Shown here piece by piece: positions 5,867 to 8,747 of a stretch of DNA of 8,747 nucleotides. The notes beneath the pieces are model-generated. The model had not been told where the DNA came from and made no database searches. It worked only from the letters and a program-made list of their open reading frames with translations. Origin of the DNA: Conexibacteraceae bacterium (GTDB lineage Bacteria; Actinomycetota; Thermoleophilia; Solirubrobacterales; Solirubrobacteraceae); NCBI GenBank assembly GCA_009785395.1, contig WQWK01000075.1:1-8747 (forward strand), given 5' to 3'. A program made the translations under genes and the position numbers. The first letter of the stretch is position 1. Each line of letters begins with the position of its first letter.

Positions 5867-7314
5867 TGGTCCGGCGCCGCAGCCGCTCGCCGCTGACCAG
5901 CCCGGTGATGATCGGCGCGCTCGCCGTGCTCGTGCTGGTCGTCGGCGTCGTGCTCGCCTTCCAGGCCAACAACGGCCTGCCGTTCGTCCCGCGCTACACG
6001 CTCCACATCGAGGCGCCCAACGCCGAGGAGCTCGTGCACGGGGGCGAGGTTCACATGGGCGGCAGCCTGATCGGGACGGTCAGCAGGGTCACCGCCGCAC
6101 GCGACCGTCAGGGCCGGCCGATCGCGGTGATCGACGCCCAGCTCGACAAGAACGTGCAGCCGCTGCCGGTCGACACGCACTTCACGATCCGGATGAAGAG
6201 CGCGATCGGCGACAAGTACCTGCAGGTCACGCTCGGCCACTCGCATCGCACCTGGCCAAACGGGGCGACGGTGCCGCTCGGCCACACCAGCGCCACCGTC
6301 GACCTCGACCAGGTGCTGGACATGTACACGCCGCCGACACAGCAGGCCGTCGCCGAGACGACGCTCGGCTTCGGCCAGGCGCTGGCCGGCCGCGGTGCCG
6401 GCCTCAACCGGGCGATCGGGGCGTTCGTGCCGCTGGTGCAGCGGCTCGCGCCGGTGATGCACAACCTCGCCGCGCCCAGGACGAACCTGACGGGCTTCAT
6501 CCGCGGGCTCGGGGCGTTCGCGTCGGCGCTTGCTCCGGTTGCTGACCAGCAGGCGTCGCTGTACCGCAACCTTGACACCACCTTCGGGGCGCTCGCGGGC
6601 GTCGCCACCCCATATCTGAAGAACTGGATCGCCCAGACGCCGCCGACGTTCCAGACGGTGATCAGCGACGGCCCCGCGATCGGTAGCTTCGCGACCGACG
6701 CCGGGCAGCTGTTCGCCGACCTGGGGCCCGGCGTCGCGACCCTGAGGCGGACTGCGCCACGGATCACGGCGGCACTCGAGTCCGGGGTCAGGAACCTGCC
6801 GGATGTCGCGCAGATCTCGCGCCAGACCGTCGCGCTCGCCAAGTCGCTCGACGCGTTCGGCGCCGACAGCACCGTCAAGGCGGGTCTCTCGCGGCTGACT
6901 CTGGCGACGACGAGCCTGCAGCGGCCGCTCGAGTTCATCGCGCCAGCGCAGACCACGTGCAACTACATGACGTTGTTCCTGCGCAACCTCGCGAGCTCGC
7001 TCTCCGACAGCACCGGCACCGGCACGGTGCTGCGCTTCGTCCTGGTCGCGATCGACAATGACGTGGCCGGCGGCGAGGGGGCGCCCTCGGCCACGCCGTT
7101 CACCTCCGTCTCGACGGCGGGCGGCCGCCAGCACGGGCCGCTTCACTTCAACCCTTACCCGAACACGGCCGCGCCCGGCCAGCCGCGGGAGTGCGCGGCC
7201 GGCAACGAGCACTACTCGCCGACCCAGGCGATGATCGGTAATCCGCCCGGCAACCTCGGGACGGGCACCGAGAAGACGGTGGCGAGCGGCGGAACGGCGG
7301 CGAGCGGCGGATGA
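5866..7314 (+). CDS. MCE/MlaD family protein, third of the array (MCE-3)
   Basis: Predicted extracytoplasmic subunit of the MCE lipid-transport complex. ATG 5866 shares one base with the previous TGA and has GGAGG at ideal spacing. The 482 residues comprise a basic N-terminus (RRRSRS), a membrane helix (about 13-33), the MCE domain (about 43-124) with pore-loop segment AIGDKYLQVTLG (113-124), and VDLDQVLDMYTPP (145-157). LAGRGAGLNRAI (173-184) and a long helical region follow. Its tail differs from the other three. It has CNYMTLFLRNL (365-375), a degenerate counterpart of the shared motif (GTGTVLRFV, 384-392), then GPLHFNPYPN (424-433), cysteine 443, and a Gly/Ala/Ser-rich end. Two cysteines in all, 365 and 443. 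The frame stays open upstream to 4492, but that part is the out-of-frame reading of MCE-2. The divergent tail suggests a distinct position in the ring or stack; this is inference. Confidence 0.91.
   Translation: MVRRRSRSPLTSPVMIGALAVLVLVVGVVLAFQANNGLPFVPRYTLHIEAPNAEELVHGGEVHMGGSLIGTVSRVTAARDRQGRPIAVIDAQLDKNVQPLPVDTHFTIRMKSAIGDKYLQVTLGHSHRTWPNGATVPLGHTSATVDLDQVLDMYTPPTQQAVAETTLGFGQALAGRGAGLNRAIGAFVPLVQRLAPVMHNLAAPRTNLTGFIRGLGAFASALAPVADQQASLYRNLDTTFGALAGVATPYLKNWIAQTPPTFQTVISDGPAIGSFATDAGQLFADLGPGVATLRRTAPRITAALESGVRNLPDVAQISRQTVALAKSLDAFGADSTVKAGLSRLTLATTSLQRPLEFIAPAQTTCNYMTLFLRNLASSLSDSTGTGTVLRFVLVAIDNDVAGGEGAPSATPFTSVSTAGGRQHGPLHFNPYPNTAAPGQPRECAAGNEHYSPTQAMIGNPPGNLGTGTEKTVASGGTAASGG
7281..7311 (+). 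repeat. 13-base direct repeat at the MCE-3/MCE-4 junction
   Basis: GGCGAGCGGCGGA occurs at 7281-7293 and again at 7299-7311, an 18-base period. It encodes the ASGG units at the end of MCE-3 (VASGGTAASGG). The second copy runs into the ATG of MCE-4, so the repeat also forms that gene's upstream region. It is probably a small slippage duplication. Confidence 0.6.
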
Positions 7315-8747
7315 GCGACGGCACGCCGAAGCTCAAGGTGCGTCGCCACCAGCCGCGCGTCTCAAACCTCCAGGCGGCGATCGCGGCCCTGGTCGTGATC
7401 GGCTGCGCGGTCTACCTAGTGTTCGGCGGGGGCCTGCCGTTCAGCGGCTCGCCGTTCGAGCTGAGGGCCGTGTTCACGGCCAACACCGACCTGCACATCC
7501 CGTCCCCGGTGCGGATCGCCGGCGTGCAGGTGGGCGAGGTCACCGGTGTGCAGCGGATCAAGGGCAGCCCGACGGCCGGGATCGTCGTCATGCAGATCGA
7601 CAAGGACGGGCTGCCGCTCCACTCCGACGCGACCGCGGCGATCCGCTCGCGGATCTTCCTCGAAGGCAACTTCTACGTCGATCTGAGCCCCGGAACCCCG
7701 CAGGCCCCGCTGCTGCACTCCGGGGCCACACTGCCGGCCGCGAACACATCCGGGCCCGTGCAGCTGGACCGCATTCTCTCGGCCCTGAACACGAGCGCCC
7801 GGGCCAACCTGCAGAAGCTGGTGCAGGGGTTCGGGGCGGCGTTGAACAAGCCGGGGGCGGACGGCCGGACGGGAGCGCAGGGGCTCAACGAGGCGCTCAA
7901 GTACTCGGCGGACGCCTTCAAGGAGTCCGCGATCGTCAACCAGGCGCTGCTGGGCGAGAAGCCCGGCGACCTCACGGGTGTGATCAGAGGCGAGTCGCGC
8001 GTCTTCAAGGGGCTTGCCGCGAGCGGCACACAGCTGCCGGACCTGGTCGGAAACTTCGACACGACCATGGCGGCGCTGGCGACGCAGCAGCAGAACCTCC
8101 AGGCCACCCTGGCCGCGCTGCCGCCGCTGCTGCGCGCGACGCTCAGTACCGACACGGCGCTGCAGGCCTCGTTCGCTCCGACACGGGCATTCGCGCGGGC
8201 GCTGACCCCGAGCATCAGGCAGCTCGGCTCGACGATCACCGTGGCGCTGCCGTGGCTGCGGTCGCTCACGAAGCTCTCGTCGCAGGGTCAGCTGAACGGA
8301 CTGCTGAAGACGCTTGTACCGGCCGTCAGCGACACGACGGTCGCGCTCAAGCAGACCACGGCGCTGATCGGGCAGGCGGCGACGCTCTCGAAGTGCTTCA
8401 GCCATGTGCTCGTACCGACCGGAAACGAGAAGATCACGGTTGACAGCTCGCCGCCGGCCGGACTTGCCGTCTACCAGCAGCTGTTCCAGAGCGCGGTCGG
8501 CCTCGCGGGCGCGACCCAGAACTTCGACGGCAACGGGCGCTACGTGCGCGCGACCGTGGGCGGCGGCGCCACACAGATCCACACGCAGCGCCTGCGGCCC
8601 GCGGGGACGCTCTACGGCAACGCGGTGCTGCCCCCGTCCGGCACCTTCCCGGCGTTCCCGGCATCGGGCCGGGGGCCGGCGCTCGATTCGAGCGCGCCCT
8701 GCTACACGCAGGCGCCGCCGGACCTCAACAGCTCGCCGCAGGGGCAG
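7311..8747 (+). CDS. MCE/MlaD family protein, fourth of the array (MCE-4), 3'-truncated by the window edge
   Basis: Predicted extracytoplasmic subunit of the MCE complex. ATG 7311 lies in an ATGA overlap with the previous stop. The frame then stays open for 479 codons to the window end, so the stop lies outside, probably close given the usual length. The order is: basic N-terminus (KLKVRRHQPR), hydrophobic segment (about 20-39), MCE domain (about 48-128) with the pore-loop strand FLEGNFYVDLSPG (116-128), PVQLDRILSALN (149-160), and a helical region with a Gly-rich insert (KPGADGRTGAQG, 180-191). A tail with NFDGNGRYVRAT (404-415) follows. Cysteines are at 32, 362 and 464. V-I-G-C at 29-32 fits a loose lipobox, so this could be a lipoprotein like MceE in mycobacteria, but hydrophobic residues continue after the cysteine and an ordinary membrane anchor is equally likely. 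No clear ribosome binding site apart from the GC-rich repeat just upstream. Confidence 0.9.
   Translation, partial: MSDGTPKLKVRRHQPRVSNLQAAIAALVVIGCAVYLVFGGGLPFSGSPFELRAVFTANTDLHIPSPVRIAGVQVGEVTGVQRIKGSPTAGIVVMQIDKDGLPLHSDATAAIRSRIFLEGNFYVDLSPGTPQAPLLHSGATLPAANTSGPVQLDRILSALNTSARANLQKLVQGFGAALNKPGADGRTGAQGLNEALKYSADAFKESAIVNQALLGEKPGDLTGVIRGESRVFKGLAASGTQLPDLVGNFDTTMAALATQQQNLQATLAALPPLLRATLSTDTALQASFAPTRAFARALTPSIRQLGSTITVALPWLRSLTKLSSQGQLNGLLKTLVPAVSDTTVALKQTTALIGQAATLSKCFSHVLVPTGNEKITVDSSPPAGLAVYQQLFQSAVGLAGATQNFDGNGRYVRATVGGGATQIHTQRLRPAGTLYGNAVLPPSGTFPAFPASGRGPALDSSAPCYTQAPPDLNSSPQGQ

Overview
The window is GC-rich, tightly packed DNA with seven genes, all on the + strand. Third codon positions are strongly G/C, stop codons overlap start codons, and bifunctional SIS-type sugar isomerases and long runs of MCE proteins are both present. 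This suggests a high-GC actinobacterium. Thermoleophilia (Solirubrobacterales) is my best guess, but it is inferred from gene style and not from any marker gene.

Region 1 (1-3103) is a nucleotide-sugar block. It starts with the 3' two-thirds of a UDP-glucose 6-dehydrogenase that runs off the left edge. A GDP-mannose-pyrophosphorylase-type nucleotidyltransferase follows, and then a bifunctional phosphoglucose/phosphomannose isomerase that overlaps it by 4 bases from a TTG start. Together they would supply UDP-glucuronate and, with a phosphomannomutase encoded elsewhere, GDP-mannose for cell-envelope glycans.

Region 2 (3104-3173) is the only real boundary. It is 70 bases long, with a perfect 7-bp GC-rich inverted repeat just after the isomerase stop codon and no recognisable ribosome binding site before the next gene.

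Region 3 (3174-8747) is a run of four consecutive MCE/MlaD-family proteins (called MCE-1 to MCE-4 here). They are linked by overlaps of 4, 1 and 4 bases and the last is cut by the right edge with no stop codon reached. Each has a short basic N-terminus, one membrane segment, one MCE domain, a long alanine/leucine-rich helical region and a C-terminal tail with two cysteines. By family knowledge they would form an extracytoplasmic hexameric ring or tube carrying hydrophobic substrates (lipids, sterols) for an MlaE/MlaF (YrbE/MceG) ABC transporter. No permease or ATPase lies in the window; they would have to be downstream or elsewhere.

Nothing here is clearly a wholly new system. The points most worth a second look are a C-terminal motif (aromatic-D-x-x-G-[HR]-Y-x-R-x-T) shared by three of the four MCE proteins, the conserved cysteine pairs, two perfect 10-bp inverted repeats at the MCE-2/MCE-3 junction, a possible lipobox in MCE-4, and the MCE run with no permease genes in front of it.
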